Assembly (NCBI GenBank): GCA_003956705.1
Contig: QZCP01000123.1
Coordinates: 1 to 64,000, forward strand
DNA: 64,000 nucleotides
Origin: Brevipalpus yothersi
Taxonomy: Eukaryota > Arthropoda > Arachnida > Trombidiformes > Tenuipalpidae
Direction of reading: 5' to 3'
The stretch's first letter is position 1. Each line of letters opens with the position of its first letter. A program made the position numbers and the translations under genes. Positions 26,230 through 36,559 of the stretch are shown in pieces. The notes beneath the pieces were generated by a model, which made no database searches, was not told the DNA's origin, and saw only the letters and a list, made by a program, of their open reading frames with translations.

Positions 26230-26946
26230 ATGAGTGACCTTCTTGGATCTATTCTGAAAACAATGGAAAAGCCGCCATCAATTGGGACTAAAGAGGAACA
26301 CAAAAAGCAGGCTGAACATTTACGCAAATTGGAAGAAGAATCTAAGCAACAACTCTCCAAATTTCGAAAACAAATAGAAGAACGAATTGATAAATTTATC
26401 AATGATGAAAGACAGTCTTCTTACAAGTTTGAACCGATGGACAAGGTCCATCGAACCATTCTTCATGATGTGGCTGATGCTGCTGATCTTACCGCTTTCT
26501 CATTTGGCTTGGAAAACATTGATCGACACACAATTGTTTACAAGTCTGATTCAGTTCCATCAGAAGAAGAGCTTGCATGTTTAAGACGTGGTGAAGTATA
26601 TGATCCTGAAAGAGAGAGATTGAAAAAAGTTCTCGAAGCTAAAGAAGAGATGGACTCATTGAAGAAGCGAAAAAAACAAGTACCAACCAGTGATTATCAT
26701 GAAAAATATCAACATCTGATTGGTAAAGATGCCGGTGTCAAAGCTGCCATTGCTGCCGTTCCTAATCAATCCTTCGGCATTGTTCCTAGCTCATTGAAGA
26801 GAGACCAAAGATCAATTGAAGAAACTCTTAATGATATAAAAAAGAAGAAGAAACATCGACCTGAATCTCAATCAAATCCCGTTGAAGAGGAAATCAACTC
26901 TGGTGATCATTCTGATGAAAGAAAACTGGATAGCGAGGATAGTTGA
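26230..26946 (+). CDS. SPAG7: SPAG7-like R3H-domain protein
   Basis: A single-exon gene of 238 residues. It matches sperm-associated antigen 7 along its length: the N-terminal MSDLLGSILKTMEKPP (human MADLLGSILSSMEKPP), a charged helix, the R3H-like region with KFEPMDKVHRTILHDVADAA and SFSFG-type AFSFGLENID, the SDYHEKYQHLIGKDAG block, and the C-terminal KRDQRSIEETLNDIKKKKK. R3H domains bind single-stranded nucleic acid; SPAG7 is a mostly nuclear protein of unclear function. The acidic Ser-rich last ~25 residues are not conserved. The start matches the family N-terminus exactly. No intron is needed. Confidence 0.93.
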   Translation: MSDLLGSILKTMEKPPSIGTKEEHKKQAEHLRKLEEESKQQLSKFRKQIEERIDKFINDERQSSYKFEPMDKVHRTILHDVADAADLTAFSFGLENIDRHTIVYKSDSVPSEEELACLRRGEVYDPERERLKKVLEAKEEMDSLKKRKKQVPTSDYHEKYQHLIGKDAGVKAAIAAVPNQSFGIVPSSLKRDQRSIEETLNDIKKKKKHRPESQSNPVEEEINSGDHSDERKLDSEDS

Positions 26947-27080
26947 TGTAATTGATTGACTAAGTCGAATTCTTCCATCTTACTTTCACATTAATATCAT
27001 CGATCATCAATTTTCAATCGTCTCATTCTCCAAATTGGTCGAAAATTTTCATTCTCATGGCCTCTGATTCATAGCTATTC

Positions 27081-27086
27081 AATAAA
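27081..27086 (+). terminator. Poly(A) signal of SPAG7-like gene
   Basis: AATAAA 134 nt downstream of the SPAG7-like stop codon. Confidence 0.5.
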
Positions 27087-27417
27087 AATTCCTTTCACTG
27101 ACTTCGCAATTCATTGTCAGCCAGTTGAAATTACAGATGTCTCCAAAATCTTAACTAGAGCGTGATAACGAGTGAAATAATTCTTTGATTTTAGGAGCAA
27201 TCAATTCCATCCTCATAGCTACTCAGGAGTCGAAGTCATGAAGTTGAAGACTCTCGAGATACATATTCTCTTCAATCTTGAGACTGAATTTCAGCAAAAC
27301 AAGTTCATCAGCTGATATCCACGTGTTTTGCATCATCCGTCTGTCAATAGCCCGAGTTACCTTATGTTATCAATCAGGAGATTCTACAAGTTTATCCGTT
27401 TAGATAAGGTTGCTACT
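27087..27417. other. Intergenic / HINT3 leader
   Basis: Short region between the SPAG7-like poly(A) signal and the HINT3-like start. The HINT frame is open upstream to an ATG at 27364, so part of it might be translated. Confidence 0.45.
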
Positions 27418-28125
27418 ATGGCCGATTTGAGTTCAAAGTCCAGTGAACAATCATCATCATTCAACTCGGATTGTATTTTTTGTCGGATTGTCAACAAAGA
27501 GGAACCAGCATCCATCGAAATTGAGGTAAAATTTGACCATTTTAAGATATCAGGGTAAGAAAAAGGATTTTCTTCAAACTAACTTAGGATGAAAAGTTGG
27601 TCGCATTCAAAGATTGCAATCCTGCAGCATCTCTACATATTCTCGTCATTCCAAAAGTTCATATAGCCAATGTTGTCGATCTTAATTCCGATCATCTACA
27701 GTTAGGTAAGAAAAAAACATTTTATTTGACCTCTTCTAGTTTTCTTTTTCCCATCGAGAGGAAGTTTATTGAACCATGATTTTCCATGTTACTCTTTTCT
27801 CAGTTAGAGATATGAAAGCGGCAGCAGAACAAATTCTCAAGTCAAAGAATCAAAGTTTGGAGGACTCGAGGTACTTTTCCTCTATTTTATTGACAATCAT
27901 GAGGATTAATTCATCCTATTTTCTAGACTTGGATTCCATCGAGGCATGTTCGTGTCTGTTAATCACCTGCATCTTCATGTTATCGCCCCAGAATCAGAAC
28001 TTGGATTCAAGCAGAAGTTGGTGTTCATGAAGAGAGGATTTTGGTTCAAAGAAATTGATAAGCTTATTGAAGAACTTGAGCAGAAAAGTGTTAACGAAGC
28101 TGATAAGTCAGACTCAAATGAATGA
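27418..28125 (+). CDS. HINT3: Histidine-triad nucleotide hydrolase, HINT3-like
   Basis: Four exons (27418-27525, 27588-27705, 27804-27870, 27927-28125) give 163 residues. HIT enzymes hydrolyse AMP-lysine and adenosine phosphoramidates. Visible are the N-terminal CIFCRIVNKEEPAS, AFKDCNPAASLHILVIPK, and the catalytic His triad in SVNHLHLHVIAPE (HxHxH). The segment after the triad (LGFKQKLVF..RGFWF..IDKLIEEL) is the HINT3-type C-terminus, absent from HINT1. An in-frame upstream ATG at 27364 would add a basic, hydrophobic N-terminus that could act as a mitochondrial presequence; I chose 27418 because its N-terminus resembles HINT3. AATAAA lies at 28190. Confidence 0.92.
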
Positions 28126-28189
28126 TGATTCTTTTGCAATCGAGCTTCATTCTGGAATATTTTTCTTACAGCTGTTAAATCGATGAATT

Positions 28190-28195
28190 AATAAA
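28190..28195 (+). terminator. Poly(A) signal of HINT3-like gene
   Basis: AATAAA 65 nt past the HINT3-like stop codon. Confidence 0.6.
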
Positions 28196-28373
28196 GCAAT
28201 TTTGGATAGATGTTAAATGATAATTAGATGAAAGTTCGAATGATATTTCTCAATTTTTGATGATTCAAAACTATTATAAGAAATACCATCGAGCTTCATC
28301 ACATCAATTCGTTTCGGTCTGTCAATCTTGATCCTCCTTCATAAGATATCACCTAATTTTCGATTATATTCAG

Positions 28374-29013
28374 CTAGATAGATAATGAACCTCTTTTAAC
28401 TTGATTTCTTTTCGAAGGATCTTGAAGTTCTCTCAGAATACAATCTTTACGAGTTCCAAAAGCAGCAACTATTTTCTCTCGATTGTCCTGATAAAAATTA
28501 TAATATCGCATTCCTTTCTTCGATAATATGCTTATTCCACATGCATTGGCTTTTGACCTTTCTCCTCGGCGACAAAAATCACCCACTTTGTCCCAGCATT
28601 GAGAGACAACCGTTTTCAGAGATGGAATGAAATCATTCTGTTCAATGAGAAAATCAGCATCACTTAATCTTCTATGTCAACACTTAACGATCAATATACT
28701 TACTGGGAATCTGATTCGAGAAGTTTTGATCAGTGGATAAACGCAATTGTCCATCAATCGGTCGCGAATTTCTCGGCTGAAAACTTTACCTATCGGAAAA
28801 AACACTCGTTGATAACTCTAACTTCCCACAGCATTATAGATGCAATTTATCACTACAAGTATTACCACAATTACCTGATCTACATGCAGAAGCAACACCA
28901 TCCATGATATCGGGACCCATTAGTCCAAAATCAAATGGCTCCGGCATCTCATAACTCGTATGAATTAGATTTGCAATGATTACTGCAAGTGTAATAAAAA
29001 AAATCATAATCAT
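28374..29013 (-). CDS. Small secreted protein with six cysteines, unknown family
   Basis: Three exons on the minus strand (29013-28875, 28789-28704, 28637-28374) join in phase to 162 residues; all splice sites are GT..AG, including a pyrimidine-rich acceptor before exon 2. The N-terminus is a clear signal peptide (MIMIFFITLAVIIANLIHTS). The mature part has exactly six cysteines: one in exon 1 (ASAC), one in exon 2 (DNC) and four in exon 3 (SQC, DFC, NAC, KDC), consistent with three disulfides. The C-terminal ~35 residues are basic. I recognise no family. Helical, six-Cys secreted proteins of this size in arthropods include odorant-binding-like proteins, allergens and salivary effectors, but none is shown here. 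A weaker relative lies just upstream on the same strand. The hand-built exon structure is the main uncertainty. Confidence 0.6.
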
Positions 29014-29116
29014 GTAACAAAAATTGACGATTCACAAAATTATGGACAATCTAACAAATTTGTACATTCTTCATTAAAATTCTACTTCCAAATGGCTCCA
29101 TATCTCACTCATAATA

Positions 29117-29711
29117 TTATTTAACCAGTTGGTATAATCTTCTTGTTGGTCTCCCTCTCTTTTGTAATCGAACATTATCACCCAAAAAAACACCAAAGGC
29201 GTCATTCACGACCTTGTTTCGAATGAAAGTGAAAGTCAGGAAGTTCATTCTACTCATGATATGAGCCTGGTGTATCGTGTCTACTGATCTTTCTTCAAGC
29301 CTGCACAAATAGAATTGTACTCAAAAAAAGAATATATATATATATTCATTGAGCTCTTTCAAATATTGGACTCACATGATAAAGAGAAAAGTGTTATCGC
29401 ATGATTTCGAATAGAGAAAGAAATTTTTGTCCAGGGAATAGACTTAAAATTGAATAATATTTTCACATACCAGTTCATTCACTGAAGATACTTCGTCTCT
29501 GCACACAAAAGGATCTCTTTTTGGGAAATTCCTCCTTCAAACTCACACAAATTAATCCATTTTGAAATAATTGGACCCAAATGATCGTTCGCCCATCACC
29601 TTTTTACCATCTTAGAACTTTTGGGATGAAAATTATGATGATTATCATACTATAGACCTTGCACCATCCCATAGTAAGCACCAAGGCTGCAGGAGTGATT
29701 AGAATGTTCAT
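29117..29711 (-). pseudogene. Possible degraded relative of the adjacent secreted-protein gene
   Basis: On the minus strand, pieces resemble the neighbouring six-Cys gene. An ATG at 29711, and an internal one, start a hydrophobic stretch (MIIIIFIPKVLRW) that meets a TAA. A +1-shifted segment at about 29482-29590 reads LGPIISKWINLCEFEGGI, compared with LMGPDIMDGVASACRSGK in the neighbour. A final open segment at 29117-29300, after a good CAG acceptor, has MNFLTFTFIRNKVVNDAFG against MRYYNFYQDNREKIVAAFG. I could not join these pieces into one intact frame. It may be a decayed tandem duplicate, or a real gene whose exons I have misjudged. Similarity is weak and by eye. Confidence 0.3.
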
Positions 29712-30725
29712 TAACACTCCTGCGGCGCTAGTACTTAGAACAGAATAGTGGTGGTCATCGAATATGTAGCTCAACTTCAGAACAAAATTACCTTCACAAA
29801 AATTTCACGAAATCAGAGAACATTTCGAATGTGAAGAACTACGAAGCACAATTTCATATGAAAAGAGAAGTTAAGGGAAGATCTTGCTTTTATACTCGAT
29901 TAACAGCACAATCAAATGTATCTCAGCTCCCTAGCTCATGGATTTGATTGAATTAACGGTTCCCATCTTTTCGCTTTCTCTCTCTCTCTTTCTTTCTTTC
30001 TTTCTCTTCCTTTCCGTTAATTTGAACCATTTACAAACGCCTCCAACAGCTTGCTCATTCAGGGCTTGTTATGGGAATATTTTTCCATTTGCTCTTTCCA
30101 TTTGACCTCAGAGAGCCGAAAAGAGAGAGAATAAAATGACTAAATCAACTATAATTCAACTATAATAAGGAAGTCGACAATTTCAACCACCACCAGACGA
30201 GTGGATGGTGTTCGTAATAATTCACACATCATTGATAGTCTAGAATTGAGTTATTCAATTCGCATCAGATTCTCAATTTTTCATCTACAAAGGAAACATT
30301 ACAAAGTAAGTCTACGTTGAGAAGCATTTCCAATTGAAAAATGAGCATAAAAGGTTCATCTGTACGTTCCAATCAAAGCTTTTTATCCAATTTTTTTTAC
30401 TTCAAATAGGCAACATTCTGTAATCTTGAGTTTAGTAATTGGTTTTTGAATGTCAGCTTTGCCGTATCTCATGAGCCATCTTCCGACACACAACTCGGAA
30501 ACAAGAAAGAGTCAAAAAAGTTGTCAATATCGTATGACTTTCGATGGGCCAGCATGTGGTCAGCGGACTGTTGGGTTAAAAAATTGACCAAATATATGCA
30601 AATCCTCTATTCTTTATTCATCTCTCACAAGTTCCATCTTCCTGTCTACATCGGAAGCGAATGAGATCATATTCGCGAGTCGATCATGAGACTAGTAAAA
30701 AGAAAGAGCAACGATAGACATGAAA

Positions 30726-30788
<63 letters not shown>

Positions 30789-31336
30789 AACTCGCCTACG
30801 CTCGAGGTAATCGAGGATGAATGAACACGAGGGCAAAGGTAACTGTATATGTTTCGGAAGAAGGTTCCCAAAGTCGATGAGTAGTGATGGGTAAGTTAAT
30901 GTTTCCTTCCAAGAATGTAACGGAAAAAGAATTCAAATTTCCAAAAATTGTGAGAATTGTGTGAAAAAAGGAGACATACTTTAAAAATTGATTTCGAAAA
31001 TGAAAACATTGAAAAGCATAGTGATCAATACGTTGTTTTTTTCCCTTTATTATTATAGATTTTGTGTTTCCAATCAATATTGTTCATTAATATTTAATCA
31101 TGTTGTTGGTTAAAAGTAACTTATTTGATTAGAGTTATTAATAAGGTTTTTCTTTTTTTCTGACTAGATTTTCGAGTAGAAGAGAGAGAGAGAGCATGTA
31201 TTGGAAGAAGAGAGAGAGAATTTTCTCTCAAGAAAAGAGTTGATGAAGATGATGATGAAAATCAATTGATAAAGATGCTGAATGCTGGTTTGATAATTAA
31301 TTACTCTGTTACTCTCTTTTCCTTTCCTCCCTTCCT
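29712..31336. other. Intergenic downstream of glass, low-complexity rich
   Basis: A pyrimidine tract at about 29978-30012, a (TC)n microsatellite at 30729-30783 and purine runs at about 31178-31220. Short frames such as 30446-30664 have no family similarity. The part near 31336 should be the glass 3' UTR. Confidence 0.5.
30729..30783. repeat. (TC)n microsatellite
   Basis: About 55 bases of nearly perfect TC dinucleotide repeats. Confidence 0.95.
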
Positions 31337-33933
31337 TCAGCTTATATTAGCGTGTATTCTCATGTGTCTATTCAGATTGCCTGATTGAGAAAATCTCAAT
31401 AGACATAGTTTACATTGATATGGCTTCTCACCACTGTGAATTCGTAGATGTTTGGTAAGAGTTGAGCTGTCCGAGAATGCCTTTTTACACATACAACATC
31501 GATAAGGTCGTTCTCCGGAATGTGTTCGCATATGAGTAGTGACTGAAGAACTTTGTGAAAAACGTCTATCACAAACTGGACATCGAAATGGCTTCTCTCC
31601 ACTGTGAGTTCGAATATGAGCGGTTAAATTGGCTGCCTGAGAGAATGACTTGTTGCATGTATTACACCTGTTTTTGATGATGATAAACGTAATGAATACA
31701 CAGATATATACAAATCAATGGTGTAATTGGAATAGGGAAATAAAACAAATTATCGATTGAATGTAATAATGAAAATATATTCAAGATATACATGCTATAA
31801 TCAATTAAGTAACACTAACCTATAAGGACGCTCTCCTGAATGAGTTCTCAGATGAGTTTTCAGGGTTGATGGACGTGCATAAGTTTTTCCACATATTCTA
31901 CACAGATTTGGTGAGCCACTCATTGAACCATTCTTCATACAATTTCCATCATCTGATTCATGGGAAAGCTCCTGAATGGCTGCCAATTCTTGTGCTATCT
32001 TGCCTTTATGATAATTGTATCTTACATTCATTTCGTTCACAGATCTCTCCGAAAGTGGTGATCCTGAGCGAACTGATTGGCGCAGCTCAGCGAACTCTTT
32101 TTCCATAGAATTAACACTCATATTGTCCATTGCTGATTCTCTCAGATCACCAGTGGCGGTGGTAGTGGTTTGGTGATGATGAGAGTAATTGCTACCCCCA
32201 TTGTAAGGTGGTGGTGAAGAGTATTGCGGTGAGTATGTTGGCTCATAAAAGCTTTGGCCTATGTTAACGGCGGCCGCTGCGACGGCTGCCACCGAGGTTG
32301 TTGATGAAAGTGGTGCATCATGTTGTTGATGCTTGGATGATTAAAAAAAGGAATTTATAGAAAGAAGAGATAAAAGGGATGAAAGAGATAAAAATTTTCA
32401 TCAAACAGTGATCTATACAAAGATAGAATTCAAATAATTTTCTCGAGCATCATTGGATTCAATTAAGAGTATTCTTTTCAAATATCTATCTGATTTTTAT
32501 CTCATGGATAGTGTCCGAATAAAAGTATGTGAAATCATCAATTTTATAGGATCTTTTTGTTATATAAAGGCTCAAGTTCAGAGTAGATTGCATAAGGGTA
32601 TTCCACGATCATTTCTAGTTAGTAAAAGGATAAGATTCTTACCATGTGACTATCTTTAAGCATGTTTGAGTTGGGTGACAATGATGAACAATTTACTCCA
32701 GTATTCCCATAATTGATGCCAGTGCCGTGATGTCCACCGTTGGTGGAATGCCACGCTGAAGATGAACATTGATCAGATTGAGATGCACTGAATCCCATGG
32801 TCATGTTCATGGATAAATTAACGCTCATTGAGGTGGGAAAAATAGCTCCTTGATGGGACACTGGAGCTGATCCAGCGTTACTCGGATTGTGATTGAAATA
32901 ATTTGGATGGTGATGAATTGGCTGCTGAACTTGTAGACCATTTCCTGTGGTAACACTATTGGTGCTATCACTAGTTCCGTTTCCTCCTCCACCGGGACAT
33001 ATATTTTGATTCATTTGAATGGTTGGATGAAATGAGTAGGAGATAGAACTGATCGAAGTACCTGTGTTTGATGGGGATGTTGCGGATTTGGATGCTGATG
33101 TTTGAAAATTTGATGATAAAATTGATGACGATGAATGACATGGATTGGGAGGTAAAGGGGTGGAAGAACGAACTTGCTGTGGTGCCATAGGATGAGGAGT
33201 GGATGATGAGTAATAATTCAGGGTAGGAGAAGTTGGTGCAACTTTTCCCACTGATGTGTTCTGAAAGTTATTATTTCCACCATGATAGTGAGTGAAATAT
33301 GGTCCTTCAGAGCTCACATAATTGTTACGATTTTCCGTTCCATTGCAGTAGCTACTGTTCGAACTACATTGATTGATCGTGGCTTCAGGAAACATTTCGC
33401 TCGGTTCCATGGGTGTTAATTTCGAATTATCCAAGTCACTCTTGAAGATATTTGAATCAGCTCTATAACTTGGATAGAGAGAAAAAATTTAATGCAGAAT
33501 AGAATAGGAAATAGGGTTGAATAACGAAAAATTCGATGCTGAATCCCTCATGAATCCTTGAAAAATTGACAATTATTCCATTTTCTTTGTAATAATCGAA
33601 AATTGTCATTCCTTATGGTCCGATAAAAGCCATCAAAAAATGTGCAAAAAATCAATAAGGGGGAGCATGAAAGCACAAAGACATTCTAATTTGGATCAAT
33701 TTTACACCATTGTATAGCCATCAGTGTAATTTCTGGATAGCCATTAGCCTTAATCTAATATAGTTGATCAAAAAAATTCTCATAGCTTACCTGTTGAGGC
33801 TATTCCCACAATTAAGAGACCATAAATCCAATTCCATAGATGACAAATCTATTCCCGAATCACTGGGACAAGGAGTGGATGAATCAGTTAAATTGTACCC
33901 AAGGCACGCTAGAAAATCGTCGTCATTCATCAT
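31337..33933 (-). CDS. gl: Glass-type five-finger C2H2 transcription factor
   Basis: Four exons on the minus strand (33933-33791, 33462-32643, 32331-31820, 31667-31337) join in phase to 601 residues. In insects Glass is the zinc-finger activator of photoreceptor differentiation. The C-terminus has five tandem C2H2 fingers nearly identical to Drosophila Glass: CRICGKTYARPSTLKTH, CNTCNKSFSQAANLTAH, CPVCDRRFSQSSSVTTH, CCMCKKAFSDSSTLTKH and CKLCLLRFSQSGNLNRH, with the HSGERPY / HSGEKP linkers. Outside the fingers, SMSVNLSMNMTM matches a Drosophila Glass motif (SMSVNVSMNMTM), and an acidic N-terminal segment (MMNDDDFLACLGYN) may be an activation or interaction motif. The rest is Ser/Asn/His-rich disorder with an Ala run. 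The start is the first ATG in an open frame; further 5' exons are possible. Confidence 0.93.
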
Positions 33934-34643
33934 CGAACGATCGAAAAATTGACCAGTGGAGCGTTTGCTCCACAGATCCACGTCAAAAAATAAAATACAA
34001 CAAATATCAACTGATCCACAGATCAATCAAGGGATCAAATTAGATCAGACCAAGGAAAATTAGTCAAAGAAATGTGAGTACATCAGCATGCTTGCAGGCT
34101 TCAAGAACAATCAATAAGATGAACAGTTCGGGCGATTGTTTTCATGGCATAACTTTGAACGAACATTAGATGCATAGTAAGAGGAATAATCCATCGAAGA
34201 TGACACAAAAATTTGCACCCCAGTTTGGATATGTGTTCAATCATATCTGATGGTCAGGAAATCTTGGACAGTTGAGATATATTGCAGGCATTCAATTATA
34301 ACTGCTGATAATACATACAAAAACGATCATGCATACAACAGAACGATCTTTACAGAATATTTCATTGTAAAAAATCTTCGAAAATCAGGCAAAAAATTCA
34401 AATGATGATTGTACTTTTTTTACCCACAATTGATGGCTACTTGTTTGAGACGAACTTTGCACTTACTATACGATAAACTTGAAATCAATTTCAATGATGT
34501 AATCAAGTGCCAATATTTGCTTGTAATGCAAATGTTAGAACATTGAACAAATGATAATCGCCTTCAGGAACTGGAAAATTATCATGAAAAAAAAAACAGC
34601 ATCCGGCTCAGAAGCCATGCCCTCAGGTCGCTCTCTTACTCGA

Positions 34644-34667
34644 ACTCTATACTCTCAGGTATAGAGT
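34644..34667. repeat. Short perfect inverted repeat (hairpin)
   Basis: ACTCTATAC and GTATAGAGT form a 9-bp perfect stem around a 6-base loop. Confidence 0.7.
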
Positions 34668-34683
34668 ATTACAGTTCTTAAGT

Positions 34684-34751
34684 GGGCGGCAGTGAAAGTT
34701 TCCATAGGTGTTCCAGCCAATAGATTGGACGCAAAGCATTCTATTGGCTGG
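34684..34751. promoter_or_regulatory. GC box plus clustered, symmetric CCAAT boxes
   Basis: GGGCGG (about 34684) is followed by CCAGCCAATAGA at 34713-34724 and its perfect inverted copy TCTATTGGCTGG at 34740-34751. AGATTGG between them adds a third CCAAT-type core. CCAAT/ATTGG is the NF-Y site and GGGCGG the Sp/KLF site. The dyad could serve a promoter in either direction; the nearest supported gene is glass (-), about 0.8 kb away. No transcript evidence. Confidence 0.4.
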
Positions 34752-36415
34752 TTACATGTTCGAAATGTTAGAACTGAGCATAGACACTTTTCTAGAAAGT
34801 ACTAACTTTCCTTACTCTCTCTCTTTCTTTCTTTCTTTCTTTGTCGAGTGTCCCCCTTCGACTTTCCGCTTGCCTCACAATCGAAATGTTCATTTCAGTC
34901 AAGCAAATCAATGATTCAACGCCGAATTGAATGGAAAAAAGAAACTAAGAGCGGAGGAATCCTTAGAACTGTCCTCATCACTTTGATCGATACGGAAACC
35001 CTTCAAAGTTTGCTTTCCAGCATACACATACACACACACATCAAACTGTATAACATTCGAAATAGTCTATTATATATATACCTGGTCATGTACACTCTCT
35101 GTATATACTCTCTGTCAGCACATGAACATGAAATTATAGCATCTTATTCAAGAATATATCAAATAGTGAAACTCATGTGCATTCTCAGCGTTATAGATCA
35201 TTCGACAATGTTCACGAATTGTTATAGTCGAATTTTGATCTAAGTCTGGCTCATATCTTCTGACCGAGTAATTTTAATCAAGATCTTGAAGCTTTCGCAT
35301 CAACTTGTAATTCAAGTCGAGTGTATTAGTTTCTTAGTTTCCTCTCAAGGAAGCTGTATGGATCAATATTTCCTCGACTTGATACTTGAATTCAGATCAG
35401 TTCTATGCTTTTGATAACATGAAAAATTATGCTATAGAGATTTGTCGACAAAATTGAATTAAAAATTGTGAATTGACATAGTCTTGGATCTAATGAAACA
35501 AAAGAATGTGACGAGAAACTGACAAGAGAGCGAATTGTTTCCTAGTTTCTAAAAGATCGATTGTGAGAGCTTGAAAACTGAGAATCAATCTTTCCTATAA
35601 AGATCGGTAATTCGTGCATAATAGAGAATGTTTTGTTGAATATATTCCATCGATTTAAAGATGAATTTAGATGATGCAGAGATAAGTCAAAATTCCTGGT
35701 CTATTAACAATAAGTTGAATCTTGAATTTTCTGAAAAGTTTCGGAATTATTTGTATTTATCTTGCTCTGAATTCTTTATTGGCGCCAGAAAATTATCATA
35801 TTTGAAGTTGGTCAAGAAGCTGAGTTATCTGTTACCTGTTCAGGATTTAAATCGATGCTACTCATTTTTGGGGAGAACTATGATTTATCATCTGAATGGA
35901 CCAGAATAATTCAAAAAAGAGGTTGTATTTTGCCATCGATATAGTTTCAATAGCACTAATGAAATGGATAGAAAGGTTTCCAAATCTGTGCTAGAGTAAT
36001 GTTGGCGAATGAAAATTGAGAAAAACTACAGCTTTTTTGGTGAGTAAAACTCATCTTATCACTGTAATGAAGTTACTTATTCAATTGTAATTCTTTTGTC
36101 CAATAAATATACAAATGTAACCAGCTCAAGACAGTAACAAAGAAATGCATGAATTGAAGGCTTATTAGAAAAGCTGACATCCCGTCTCACTCCTGTTCTA
36201 GTGAGCTTCCGTCGAGCAGACATCAGGCTTCTTGTTGACAAGTACGAGAATGGGACAGCAAAGTATCCACAGGCCCGTGACCGAAAAGATATCGTCTCGC
36301 CTTCCGACTCCTGTTTTATACCATAGATCCATAGCCCTGTGGTATCCTCTCCTCTCCAGGCCAAGAACCGCTCGTCGATATGTATACTATCAGGCCAAAA
36401 AAGAGGGCCTTCACT

Positions 36416-36416
36416 C

Positions 36417-36471
<55 letters not shown>

Positions 36472-36472
36472 N

Positions 36473-36555
<83 letters not shown>
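36416..36555. repeat. Long (CT)n microsatellite with ambiguous base
   Basis: About 140 bases of CT repeat, with an N at 36472 and one slipped unit just after it. The N suggests an assembly join or unresolved length. Confidence 0.95.

Positions 36556-36559
<4 letters not shown>

Noticed and set aside
34848..35243. 131-codon + strand frame
   Set aside because: Composition is AT-driven (Ile, Ser, Tyr, Leu) without domain or start context; no homology recognised.
36077..36364. 95-codon minus-strand frame in the glass upstream region
   Set aside because: No splice context, signal or family similarity; overlaps frames on the other strand.
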